Shown piece after piece: positions 21,501 through 33,790 of a stretch of DNA of 64,000 nucleotides. Position 1 is the first letter of the stretch, and each line of letters begins with the position of its first letter. Origin of the DNA: Branchiostoma lanceolatum. Taxonomy: Eukaryota; Chordata; Leptocardii; Amphioxiformes; Branchiostomatidae. Location of the stretch: NCBI RefSeq assembly GCF_035083965.1, contig NC_089724.1:1514501-1578500 (forward strand). Direction: 5' to 3'. Position numbers and translations under genes: made by a program. The notes beneath the pieces are model-generated. The model was given only the letters and a program-made list of their open reading frames with translations, had not been told where the DNA came from and ran no database searches.

Positions 21501-24500
21501 TACTGGGGCTGTGTCAGAAGATGACTTCACTCGAGGTGCGTGTGCACACATATTTTTTGTATTTTATTGACAATGAAAGACAAGTCATTACACTGGGTCA
21601 GCCTAGGCAGCTTTCGCTGGTAACGGCTGACCCACAAATACAGACGAACACACAGTAAGATCATTACACTGGTTGGAACAAACGTCTGTCTTCTTCGCTT
21701 CCCAACATGTTTTATAAGACAGTAAAACACCTCATAGAAGGGCTGTGTACAGGTACACTGTGCCTGCACGCGTAGAATTATCTAGGTACAGGTACGGACC
21801 TTGTCAAGTGTACCTGTGCCTAGCTAGTCTGAGTCTAGAGGATGCCAGATTTTATGTTAGCTGTATGGCCTTCTTCCGTCAATATTGACACTGGTATAAT
21901 CCTAATTCAACCTACAGCTTCCGCTATGGTTAACAGACCTGTATGAGAATGACAGTCTCTGTTAGTTTTTATTAGCCTGAGTGTCATCCTTGTTAGTTCC
22001 AGTCTTTCCCCTCAGAAACCCTGGAACTAACTAGAATGACACTCAGGCTAGGTTTTTATACTAAAGACAAGTAAATCCTGTGGCAGAGATGATGATTTGG
22101 ACTTTTAACTGCTTGAAAATTAGGAAAGATGGTAAGCACTGGTGACAAAGCATCACTACAAAAGACTTTTGGCCACACCAATTTGATTTCTTGGTTAACA
22201 GATTTTATTTTTCAATTTTAGCACGAGGACATCAATAAAACAGAAAGCTGGGGTGAATACTTGCCTGTTCACTCCCTGAAACTGTGCACCAAAGTACAAA
22301 CTTTCCTCTGAGATTCTGTTTTCATGTTGATTTTCCAATCACATTAACCAAGAAATTGAATTGGTGTGGCCTAAGTTATAGATGATGTACAATGTCATGT
22401 ATATGTAGCTGTACATGTACCTGTACCTGACAACTTCCAGGCTTAACATCCAACATGACAAACAATACTTACATCACAGTCACACGAGTGCCATAATGTA
22501 GTGTTTCAGATTCAGGACAGTGCGGCAAACATAGTTACTCAAGCAACTGGATAAGATTTTGAAACAGTCAGACATTTCAGACAGCATCCGCTGTCTTTCG
22601 TCAGTGATAGCAAATTTTATCCAGTTGCTTGAGTAACTATTTTTGGCGTATCTTACTACCTGGATGTCTAACCTTCATCATCGTATTCAGGACAGTGTTG
22701 TGTGCAGTCCTGCTACATGTATATAGCTAGTGGCTCATTTTCCCCGTGATGCTGTTGTCTGCTCCTCTCACTTTGCTGCTTCCTCTTTGCTGCCTCTGCT
22801 GCCTGACTTGTGAAGTGGGGACGCCTGGCATCATTGGGATGAACTGCAGCTGGATTCCCTCCACACAGTTTGACGCATGCTTGGCCTTATGTCTACCCCC
22901 GTTATCCCAGTGGTTTGGTCCGCTAGAGTGCACTATTGGGTTTCAAGGAAAGCGAGGGATTTTTTTCCCTTCGAATTTTAACACCACTAACAAACCTAAA
23001 GATTGCAAATATCATTTTTTTTACGTCCTATCCTTATATACAAGATTGAAGGTTGACTGTGTGGTATTGTCAGTTCAGAATCCTGGTCTGACCACTTCAA
23101 ATATGTCACTATCAGATGCGATTCATGGAACCTTTGGTTTTTTCTTTTTTTTTGGTTGGAAATTGATAACTTTTTCCATGTTATTACATGTATATAGAAT
23201 ACAACATGGTGTATTCCGTATCACCTAAGGTACCGTGCTGTATTTCATGTATGTCACACCCATCCCGATAAAATTTCAATGCTCAATTCGACAGATGTTG
23301 AGAAAATTTGGTGTTTTCAAACCCAAAATTGTAACAACAGCAATTCCAACGCCCAAATCCAGTATTTGAACTTTCGACAGCGGCACATGCGTACAATGAC
23401 ACTCAAATTGTTCTGTTGAAGTCAATGTGATAACCCAAAATATTACCTGGTCTGGAACACCCATATCAAACATTATCGCGGCCCAAATATATATATATAT
23501 ATATATATATGATATACCAACACAGGTTATCTTTTCCGCTCATTGAGGTAGATTGCTCAGGATCCTGAGTGACTGAAAACTAACGCAGTCCACCTTTAAC
23601 AGTCTTACGGTCAGGTTGTACACAAGTACAGACACTTTATCATCTGCTTGCATCACCTCACATGACGTCTTTCTCACCTTCATGCCCTTCTTTTCCCATT
23701 CTACTCATCCTTCCTTCCTTCCTTCCAGGAGCAGCATGTCTCAGACGACTGCCAAGAAACCCAGTCTTGTCTTAAGTTATTGGATTGCGTGTTTGGATAA
23801 GAAAGAGCATGCCGTGAATGAAGGGAGAAATGCTAACCGTGTTAAACACAGATGAAGCACACATCTAATGTCCTGTCTGAAAAAAGTTTTTTTTCTTAAC
23901 ATTGATATGATCTCAGTCTGAAACTAATATATATTGTTTTAGGGTTTTTTTGGGGGGGTTCACAAGCCGTAAATCTAATCCTGGTGAAGCTACAGGAAGG
24001 TGCGTACTAAGAAGTGTCGTTTTGAGCCTTGTTGTTGCTGTCATGTTTCCCAGGCGTTCATCCATGTTTCGACTGCCTATGCCTACTGCAACCGACAGTT
24101 TATAGAGGAGATCGTCTATCCGCCCCGCGTGCACCCACAGAAACTGCTGGACTGCATAGAGTGAGTTTTCAACTCTTTTATTTGGGTATCAATATTATTT
24201 TTTTGAGTTCGCGTTTGAAACAATAGTAGTGCTACAGTCACACAATGGAACAACTTTTCGCGGTGGTTTTAAGTTCGCGGTAAAGAGTTCAGTATTCAAT
24301 TCTTTATTCAAATATCAACATAACAATGATGTGCAAAAATTGTAGTGTGATGGTGTTGATAATGATATTAATATCGACAGTTGAAACAAAAAGTAACACA
24401 TTGTACATATTATATGTCAGGGTAGAGCCTACTGGTTGGAAACATTGGTTGATGATACAAAGTATTGATAGTTATTGATAGTTATTGATAATCAATATCC

Positions 24501-27500
24501 CCAGATGGATGAATGATGACATGGTATCCACGATCACCCCAGACCTGGTCCGAGACCACCCCAACACCTACACCTTCTCCGTTAACTTTACCGTATGATT
24601 GATGATTATTATTGATAGTTATTGATAGTTATTGATAATCAATATCCCCAGATGGATGGATGACGACATGGTGTCCACGATCACCCCAGACCTGGTCCGA
24701 GACCACCCCAACACCTACACCTTCTCCGTTAACTTTACCGTATGATTGATGATTATTATTGATAGTTATTGATAGTTATTGATAATCGTTATCCCCAGAT
24801 GGATGGATGACGACATGGTGTCCACGATTACCCCAGACCTGGTGCGAGACCACCCCAACACCTACACCTTCTCCGTTAACTTTACCGTATGATTGATGAT
24901 TATTATTGATAGTTATTGATAGTTATTGATAATCGTTATCCCCAGATGGATGGATGACGACATGGTGTCCACGATCACCCCAGACCTGGTCCGAGACCAC
25001 CCCAACACCTACACCTTCTCCGTTAACTTTACCGTATGATTGATGATTATTATTGATAGTTATTGATAGTTATTGATAATCGTTATCCCCAGATGGATGG
25101 ATGACGACATGGTGTCCACGATTACCCCAGACCTGGTCCGAGACCACCCCAACACCTACACCTTCTCCGTTAACTTTACCGTATGATTGATGATTATTAT
25201 TGATAGTTATTGATAGTTGTTGATAATCAATATCCCCAGATGGATGGATGGCGACATGGTGTCCACGATCACCCTGGACCTGGTCCGAGACCACCCCAAC
25301 ACATACACCTTCTCCGTTAATTATGATTGATGACTATTATTGATAGTTATTGATAATCAATATCCCCAGATGGATGGATGATGACATGGTGTCCACGATC
25401 ACCCCAGACCTGGTGCGAGACCACCCCAACACCTACACCTTCTCCGTTAACTTTACCGTATGATTGATGATTATTATTGATAGTTATTGATAGTTATTGA
25501 TAATTGTTATCCCCAGATGGATGGATGATGACATGGTGTCCACGATCACCCCAGACCTGGTGCGAGACCACCCCAACACCTACACCTTCTCCGTTAACTT
25601 TACCGTATGATTGAAGATTATTATTGATAGTTATTGATAGTTATTGATAATCGATATCCCCAGATGGATGGATGATGACATGGTGTCCACGATCACCCCA
25701 GACCTGGTGCGAGACCACCCCAACACGTACACCTTCTCCGTTAACTTTACCGTATGATTGATGATTATTATTGATAGTTATTGATAGTTATTGATAATCG
25801 ATATCCCCAGATGGATGGATGATGACATGGTGTCCACGATCACCCCAGACCTGGTGCGAGACCACCCCAACACGTACACCTTCTCCGTTAACTTTACCGT
25901 ATGATTGAAGATCATTATTGATAGTTATTGATAGTTATTGATAATCGATATCCCCAGATGGATGGATGATGACATGGTGTCCACGATTACCCCAGACCTG
26001 GTGCGAGACCACCCCAACACCTACACCTTCTCCGTTAACTTTACCGTATGATTGATGATTATTATTGATAGTTATTGATAGTTATTGATAATCGTTATCC
26101 CCAGATGGATGGATGACGACATGGTGTCCACGATCACCCCAGACCTGGTGCGAGACCACCCCAACACCTACACCTTCTCCGTTAACTTTACCGTATGATT
26201 GATGATGATTATTGATAGTTATATATTGATAGTTATTGATAGTTATTGATAATCAATATCCCCAGATGGATGGATGATGACATGGTGTCCACGATCACCC
26301 CAGACCTGGTGCGAGACCACCCCAACACCTACACCTTCTCCAAAGGCATCGCGGAGAACCTGCTACTGGAGCAGAGGGGTCACGTTCCGCTCGCCATCAT
26401 ACGCCCTTCCATCGTCACGGCAACGTGGAGAGAACCTCTGCCGGTACATTTTATCGTTTTGATAATAAGCCTGTTCCAATAAATGATTATAACTGAATAA
26501 GAACTACTGTCAGGTTCATCTGGCTGTTGTATACCCTTCCATTGTCACCGCAAAAATTGGACCAAAATTTATCAAAATTTATTGGTGAAATACTAAGGCC
26601 ACAGCAAGTAAATTTTATGGATGACATCCTCTACAGACTCCAAAATTAATGAGATAGGGCGAAAAAAAAACAAGGCAGGCCAAAAAAAACAAGATTCCTA
26701 CATTTTCAAATTTTTAGATCATGAACCTTGTTAAACAAGACTTGAGGCAACAAAATATGATATCACGACCAACAGGTCTGTTGTTCCTGTATTCAACCAA
26801 TGAGGTTTCATATATAATAAAAGACCTTCTTGATTCAACAGTAAACATGTCATACCATAATACAATGCTAAACTTTCTTCCAACACTAAGGTATTCACAG
26901 ATCGAATTTTCGACGACCACTGTCGCCTTCTTCAGGATCAATATTGACCAATCACTGCCGAACTTAAACTCGCGAGAGTTACGGACACGTGACTTAATTG
27001 ACACGTGTCATTGCGGATACGTGACGTCAGCAATTGGTCAAACGTGCCAGGAAGTCATGGGCATTCATACGCAATGAAACACCTTGGCAGCAACTATATT
27101 CAACTGGGTATTCATATGGAACACTCACTGACTGTGTCAACAAATGCCATCAAATGCGAGCAATTGAGCCTCACGTTTGCTGGATCATATCAAACAATTG
27201 CACAACACAGAGCTTTTGTCGGACGGACATATCACCAGAGGGCAATGAAATTTTAAATTTGTTAGAAGTTCACTTCATTCAAGAACAGCACATCGAATAA
27301 CACGTTGTTGATGATATTGGCACAGAAATTACAGACTATATTACAAGTTTGGCATGAGGGCTGCACTGTGTCTCCCTGTAAGTTCGTGACGACGAGCAAT
27401 CTTGTTACAGCTTGCATACACAATAATTGTACAACGCATTTGTACAAAGTTTTCACAATTTCACATTTGCAAATGCCTTTTTATGGCATCTAGAACGTTT

Positions 27501-30500
27501 TTGCGATAGAACTGACTGTAGTTTGCGACATATTGTATTATTTTCGGTATGTTGACCATTGCCGAAGGGTAAAAAAAAATCTTGTTTTTTTTTTCGAAAT
27601 CAGGCGAAAATTAATGAGCGCGCTGATGTCATCCATAAAATTTACTTGCTGTGGCCTAAGCTTTGTTTTTCTACAATCTTGTACAAGTTGTATCATAAAT
27701 GTGTTTTATCATATCATAAGGATTGTGAAAATTCAGTTTTGTTCCCTTTTCTTATCAGGGCTGGGTGGACAACTTCAACGGACCAACCGGAATCTTCATC
27801 GCTGTAAGTACTTTAACATTTGTAAAGAAGTTAGTCAAACTTAAGTAATCTATGGATAACAAAGTACACATTTAAGCTCACCAAAAAGTTACCTCCTATA
27901 TAGCTTCTTAGGGGCACTGGTTGTCCCAAACGTGACTGAGTTTGTATCCCCCCCTCATCACAGTTCATGACTGGAGTAAATCTTCTGATCCACATAGGCA
28001 CATAAATCCGAGCGAGTGTATCTGTTGTCCTTTTGGTCTATCACCTTGGCCCTGTCCTAGTCTATTACACAGTTGTTTCTTGATGTGTTGGTCTGTCACT
28101 GCTGATTTGTATGCAACCTATGCTACCTGTACTGTGTTGTTTCAGATTGGGAAGGGGATTCTGCGTACCATGTCCGGGGATCCCGCGGCCAAGGCCGACA
28201 TAGTGCCCGTAGATGTTCCCATCAACTTAATGATCGCTGCGGCTTGGAACATCGCTGTCAAAGGGTCAGTCTTTATGACTTTGTTTATACATGCGTCGAT
28301 GAAGATTAGACATCCAGGTAATAAGATACGCCAAAAAAGCAGTTACTCAAACAACTGGATATGATTTTGGAAACAGTCAGACGTTTCAAGTAGCATCCAC
28401 TACTTTTCGTCAGTGACTGTGAGCAAGATCAGTCGAACAGCAGGTTTATAACCACGAACTATGAATTGATATGCAAATAAAGAGAAGACAAATTTTTAGA
28501 TAGTCCAATAGAAAGCAAATTAGACAACTCAAGACAAGGTTGAAGTAAAGGGGACAATAGCTCCTATTGTTTTAATATAGGAGCTAAAGCTGGTTTGCCC
28601 CCAAGGCTATATCCCAAGTGGCAGACAGTTCCACCCTTAGCCCTCCTTTCCTATTGAGGGTTGGATTGTATATCCTCTCATATATTGCCTCCCTTACTCC
28701 ACGTTCGAACCAGCGGGGTTCGCGGTCAAGGATATCAGTGGATTCGAGATTGAACGAGTGCCCCTGGTTGTGTTTTAGGTGGTGGAAAATGGCCGAAGAG
28801 TAGCAGTTAGCTTGGGAAGAAACAACCAAGTTGTTTATACATGTTTGAAGAAAAGAGAAGAGGCATGTAAACTGTAGATTCAGGTGTAGTACACTGCATG
28901 TGTTTCATGTGCATGATCGGGTATTTTGTGACTGAGCTCTTCAACAGACAGACTGAGTAGCTAACCAAGTTATGTCCAGTCTTTGTCCAAAGCTGACATG
29001 GATGTACTGTACTTCTTCCCCTCCAGATCAGGAGAAACTCAGATCTATAACTGCACCACAGGGACCACCAACCCCTATACCTGGGGACAGATAGGTGGGT
29101 ATACACATGTACATACTAGTTACCGACATTATAATGGAGGCATAGTTTTTGGCATGTCTGTGTGTCTGTAGGTGTGTGTTTGTGCGTGTGTGTGTCTGTC
29201 TGTGTTTCCAGATTTCGTAGCCAGTATAACTCAAGAACCTCTGGATGGATTACGATTAGGGGTGGATACCGGTTTGGCTTAATAAGGTCCAAGTCCAAGT
29301 TTAGCGAACCGGTATCCACCCCTAATTACAATGATGTTTGGTATGTGAGTAGGTCTTGTTTGGGAAGGAATATGGTACCCAAACTTTATTTCCTTCCATG
29401 CATAGTTCACAGTTGCATTCTACAAATGTAAATCCTGAGGTACAACTGACTTTTAAAAGGTTTAAAATCATGCCAGAAACACCTGGAAAACACTTCCTGA
29501 CATGATTACGTATAATCATTATCTTTTCATATATTAGCCATTGGTCAAGATGACAGAATGGCCATCATTTTTGTGCGTCATTGGTGACAAGATTGCATCG
29601 AACGATGAAGCGATGTTCAGCGAGCCGTCAATGATTTTCTGTTTTGCTCCTGCAGCCACCAAGACTATTGACTTCTACCTGGAGACGCCCCTGGAGCAGC
29701 CCTTCAGAATCCCCCCTAAAGGAGCCCAGTTCACCCTACACAGGTTCGTTTGTTTGTTTCTCTCTCTGGCTCATTCCCCGTCTTGGAGGATAAGTGGGAA
29801 GGGGTTGAGCAGGCCCTCTGGTGGCTGAACAGTCCTATCCTGGAGTGGCATGCTCGCCCGCATCGCTCGCAGATGAACTGGGCCTGGGCTGGTAGATTCT
29901 GGGCAGCCGCCTTTCTCCTCCTTCGGCTCTCCTCTGCATGCTCCCTTCTGGCTAGTTCTAGTTTGTTTTAACCTTTGTTTATTCATGATAAGCTCAAATC
30001 AGCAAGCAGGCCGCTTTTCATTGAGGTCACGAGGGAAGAGGAAAGGGTCCGATATAGCAAAGATACACAGTCATTTGAGTCCCAATAACTCTAACAACGT
30101 ATATCATTACATATTTAGGTAGGCTGCTTCTTCTTGGGTATATAACCTCCATTAACATTAATCCGCTGGGTTACATAAATCCGCCACATTGAGAAACAGT
30201 GGATTTGAGAGATCTCTAGTGCAGCACCCCCCAGGTATGCACAGTTTAGATATACAGGAGTGCATTATACTGGAAGACGTTGGGTTGGAGATCTGTTTGG
30301 ACATATCTTTTCAGGGTGGCGGGATTATGTACCCTGGTGGAATTATACTTAGTAGATGTCAATTTTATATTTTCAAATGCAGAAAATGCTAAACTTGGAA
30401 GAGCCACATGAGAACAGAGTCTGCACCCTGGCTCACAGTTTCAGGGAATAGATGATGACAAAAGTTGGAGACTAAGATTCAAGCTTACCTGCCAGCTCTG

Positions 30501-32640
30501 AGTTTTTGATGATTGTTTTCATGCTAAAATTTTAGAACTGTCAGAGAACATATTTGACCTCACAATGGAAATAAACAACTTCTCATGAGTTTGCTCCAAA
30601 TTGTATGACTATTGGTTGGTTTATTGGTTTATTGCGATACCCTTTAGTCGAATGACTTTAACTATGTCATTATGTTTGTTACGATTGACACAACCTTTGA
30701 CTTTTGACCCTAGATGGTGGCATGAGTTCTGGGTCCCGATTACCCACCTCCTCCCAGCGTATATCAGCGACGTCCTGTTCAGGGCAATGGGCAAGAAACC
30801 CAGGTAAGGGACGGCTTCACTATAGAAACGGTAGGGAGTAGAAGTTTGGACAAATTCTGAGAATCAAAAATGAATAAATAGAAAGGACCATACCTTACAC
30901 GTGAACATTTTCAAAGAGTGCATGTTGAAAGAATTCAGTGCAAGGCTTAAAAGACATGACTGTACACTACAGAAACCAGTCAACTCTATAATATATATTA
31001 TGCAGCTTCTTTTGAGTAGATATACAAATGTACCAACTACATACAAGAATAAAATCATTGTGTTGTATCAAATGAAGTTAACTAGTTTTAAAATCATTTA
31101 GCAGATTGCTACTGTACAACTACAAGTGTTATATTCTAAATCTTGTCATGATCACATATTATTCTGTTTGGTGCAAAGCATCACCTAACAGCACAAGTAC
31201 ATGTTGTTGACCCCCGTTTTTGTTGCCAATAGAATGGTCCGGCTGTACGACAAGCTGCACAAGTCCCTGGAGAGTCTGGACTGGTTCACCTGCAGGGGGT
31301 GGGACTGGTCCAACACCAACGTCATGAAGCTGCAGCGCCAGCTCAGCGAGGAGGACAGGAAGGTGAGAATGAACGAGTGAATGAATGAATTAGTGAATGA
31401 TTGAATGAGTGAATAATGAATGCCTCCTTGTAGTTAAGCATGATCAACAGAAAAATATATTGATAGAATATTATATGTTACTGCGAAAACACAAACAGAC
31501 AAGCATATAGTATTACGTTTTTTGTACAGACCAAAAACAGTACCTCATGCACTGGTAATGGCTCTTTCATTGACCCCATGACCTGTAATGTCTGTCAGTT
31601 GCCACTCTGACCTTTACTTGCTGGCACTCTGCAGTGGTTGAGATACATGATGCAGAAACTTAGACAAACAGACACACCAAAAAGACCAATTTGTTCCTAA
31701 AAAATTGTTTTAAGTACATGTAGCGCAAAGTGTCCAAAGTGTTACACCAGTGTCATGGTTTACTAGTGATGGGATTTGAATGAGACCATTTTTCCCTCCA
31801 TGTTTCTCCAGTTGTTTTACTTCGATGTCTCCGCGATCGACTGGGACCAGTACATGGAGAACTACCTGATCGGGGCGAAGCGCTACGTCCTGAAGGAAGA
31901 TGTCAGCAAGATCCCCGAATGTCGGAGATACATACAGAGGTCAGTGTCTCATATTCAATTTCAAGAACAGACTATCAAGACCTAAGCCTAATATCAACAT
32001 GGAGGCAGATGCTCTATAAGGACCTACATGTGTGTGTGTGTAGACTGTTTAATTTGAAGTATCCATACATTTTCAAAGGAATTAGTTTTTGGTAATACCC
32101 CTTTCAGTATTATGTTTACATGAAAGGTACATAGATATGTAGTACCATACTTATGTTTGGCAAAGCATGTTTCTTGCTGTCAGGTATGTATTGGAATGTA
32201 AATTTTCTGCTGAGTCTTAAAGATGTCTAAAATGATTGATAATTCAGTTGTTTTTACACAGTCTCTGTGCCAGTGGTTGGTCAGTATTATAAGCACTTTG
32301 TGTTTCAAGCAGCTTTTTAAAGATTATTTTTTAGTAAACTTTTCTTTTGAATCTTAAAAACGTCTGAGTGTTCTGAAATGATTCATGATTCATTGAGTTG
32401 TTTTTAGAGTCACAATGCCAGCTGTTCATCAGTACTGTATAATGTATATTTAATGTCTAAAACAGATAATTATTGTGTCCCCACAGAGTCCTTCGTATCC
32501 AGTATGTCCTGAAATTCGTCGCGGTCGTCATCGCCTGGCGTGTCCTGATCGCGAGATCGCGCCGCGTGCGTAACCTGTGGTTCATCATGATTGGCCAGCT
32601 CCTCCGGTTACTGAACGCCCTCAGGCTGGGGAAACACTGA
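18518..32640 (+). CDS. FAR1: Fatty acyl-CoA reductase (complete, 13 coding exons, 514 aa)
   Basis: Reduces fatty acyl-CoA to fatty alcohol with NADPH, feeding ether-lipid or wax synthesis; in animals it is an organelle-membrane enzyme, typically peroxisomal. Exons: 18518-18706, 20691-20866, 21463-21535, 24054-24160, 26266-26443, 27759-27803, 28146-28264, 29027-29094, 29656-29743, 30714-30803, 31233-31362, 31812-31939, 32487-32640. All phases agree. Residues 16-23 are the Rossmann motif [19 protein letters not shown] follows, and the catalytic YxxxK is YTFSK at 204-208. [12 protein letters not shown] and the C-terminal male-sterility domain ([14 protein letters not shown]) match FAR1/FAR2. The last exon is hydrophobic and basic, suiting membrane anchoring. 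Length matches the roughly 515 aa of vertebrate FARs. The ATG at 18518 follows a likely 5' UTR acceptor (CTTGTCCAG). Confidence 0.96.
19060..19255 (+). mobile_element. SINE-like repeat
   Basis: Starts TAATGAGGCTGTTTTAATGT and ends CAGCTGAGCTACAGGGTCC, which looks like a tRNA A-box region read in reverse. Related heads occur at 35635-35715 and 45795-45870. Confidence 0.5.
19559..19771. mobile_element. Foldback element, arms AGATTCAGGCTTTTAGCTGG
   Basis: Arms of about 33 bp face each other around a pyrimidine-rich middle. The middle (GATCAGCATGCTGTT, TATTTATTTCCCTC) recurs at 20905-21070. Confidence 0.7.
21972..22050. mobile_element. Small hairpin MITE (TAGCCTGAGTGTCAT arms)
   Basis: Inverted arms around a GTTAGTTCCAG / CTGGAACTAAC inner stem. 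Same TAGCCTGRGT terminal family as 48524-48651 and 57007-57147. Confidence 0.7.
22171..22373. mobile_element. MITE with AGGCCACACC-type terminal inverted repeats
   Basis: The left end is GGCCACACCAATTTGATTTC and the right end is its inverse before CTAAG. Relatives lie at 17990-18220 and 34145-34350, with a weaker one at 36520-36700. Confidence 0.7.
22525..22682. repeat. Penelope-related dispersed repeat
   Basis: Inverted ends TTACTCAAGCAACTGGATAA and TTATCCAGTTGCTTGAGTAA-like, with the GACAGCATCCGCTGTC stem inside. Confidence 0.65.
24490..26265 (+). repeat. Exon-edge tandem array: reductase exon 5 acceptor plus first 76 bases, 147-bp unit, 12 copies before the real exon
   Basis: Each unit has TTGATAGTTATTGATA spacer, the acceptor TATCCCCAG, and the first 76 bases of exon 5. 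It then breaks at TTCTCC into GTTAACTTTACCG. Copy starts are about 147 bases apart from 24505. The thirteenth is the genuine exon at 26266, which continues TTCTCC AAAGGC. The copies stop immediately before the codon for the catalytic lysine. Base differences among copies are few and mostly silent (GTCCGA/GTGCGA, ATCACC/ATTACC). Confidence 0.95.
26594..27658. mobile_element. DNA element of about 1.06 kb with roughly 35-bp terminal inverted repeats
   Basis: The left end TAAGGCCACAGCAAGTAAAT and the right end inverse continue to GGATGACATC. It lies in the reductase intron 5-6. The inside has only short ORFs and a CTTCTTCAGGATCAATATTG motif. I recognise no transposase, so it is probably non-autonomous. 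Confidence 0.75.
28300..28830 (-). mobile_element. Penelope-like element 3' remnant with GIY-YIG-type coding tail
   Basis: On the minus strand 28829-28584 reads [20 protein letters not shown] then [20 protein letters not shown] and PTLNRKGGL. This is the conserved tail of GIY-YIG endonuclease retroelements. Downstream on the same strand lies the GTCACTGACGAAAAG stem-loop and the CAACTGGATA terminus. It links the window's commonest dispersed repeat to this element. Confidence 0.65.
29256..29325. mobile_element. 70-bp hairpin MITE
   Basis: Arms TTAGGGGTGGATACCGGTT and its inverse. The flanks TTACGA and TTACAA are similar but do not match exactly. Confidence 0.6.
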
Positions 32641-32744
32641 CGCCGGCTTGCGACAGTTAGTCCGTCGCACGTCGCACGCAGGCCCCTGTCACACATACGC
32701 GATAACCATGGCCTCCCGACCTTCTCCTGACCATACATAAACGT

Positions 32745-32985
32745 GTATGTCGATGAAGGTTAGACATCGCAGATGATAAGATACCCATTAGGTAACAGTT
32801 AACAGTTACTCAAGCAACTGGATACAATTTGGAAGAGACATGTCAGACAGCATCCACTGCCTGCTGTCAAGATGAGGAAATTGTTTAAATACTTGTTTGG
32901 TCAGTGATTAAGGGCAGTAGATACTGTCTAAAAACGTCTGACAGTTTCCAAATTTCATCCAATTGCTTCAGGACCAGTTACCTTG
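32745..32985. repeat. Penelope-related dispersed repeat
   Basis: Starts GATGAAGGTTAGACATCGCA, has GTTACTCAAGCAACTGGATA and GACAGCATCCACTGCC, and ends CATCCAATTGCTTCAG in inverted order. Confidence 0.6.
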
Positions 32986-33554
32986 CGTATTCTCCAGACC
33001 GTGGTTGGGAGTTAGACATGAAAGAGGTAATCTATGGTTGGGAGGTTTCCTATTTGTCTCTGCCAACCGACCATACTTTTTGAAAAATGAAAGTCAGGAA
33101 AGTTATATTCTTCTTTGATACGATCAAATGAGGGTACTGGAGCTAGAATAGGAGCTAGCCAGACTACTCCCAACCCAGCACCGAACATGGTCAGGGAGGG
33201 GTCAGGGGTTAAAGTCATGGGAAGGTCCTGAATGTGTGACAGGGGCTTCAGGGGGAGCTCTGTGTAAGATTTTGGTCGCGGCAAAACTAAAAACAACAAA
33301 ATCTCCATCTGCCTGATATTTCTGTCCACTTTTGGGCATATTTACAGCATTGTTACATATTTCTGGTGTCTATGGACAAAGCAATTTAAAATGATCTGCA
33401 CTAGGTCCAAATTTTGTGGCGCCAAAATAGTAAACTTGGGTGTAAACAACATGATTTCTGACTTTTGTGCCCCAAGATTGCCGCTCTTTATCTAGTTTGT
33501 ATTGTGCAATGACATTGCAGGTTCAGTCCCTGAATATTGTAAATTCTAGTGCAA

Positions 33555-33790
33555 TGATGTAGGTGGCTAGGGGGCTAATCTTGTGGACACGAGATCGGGA
33601 GGTCAGGGGTCCATTCCTGGCCTTGGGAAAGGCACTTAATTTACATGACTTTCCTCACTCCACCCACAGGTGTGAAAGTAAGTACCTGTACCTGAATTCA
33701 TTTAGGGGTAAAAAGTATAGTGGAAGGGTAGGCTAGGGTTGGGCTCCGCCTTCCGATACCAATTCCCGGACACAGTGATTTAACAACCCA
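33555..33790 (+). mobile_element. tRNA-like SINE
   Basis: GTGGCTAGGGGGCTAATC head, CCTTGGGAAAGGCACTTAAT and ACTTTCCTCACTCCACCC body, as in 12395-12600. The tail GTTGGGCTCCGCCTTCC recurs inverted near 49310-49330. Confidence 0.6.

Noticed and set aside
22746-23228. 160-codon plus-strand frame with a hydrophobic N-terminus
   Set aside because: It sits in a reductase intron, includes a poly-T tract read as Phe, and matches nothing I recognise.
24490-26265. CRISPR-like regular array
   Set aside because: Units have no spacer/repeat distinction and contain eukaryotic exon sequence; it is a tandem duplication.
26721-27300. Plus-strand frames of 83-118 codons inside the 1.06-kb DNA element
   Set aside because: No transposase motif and no family likeness; chance frames.
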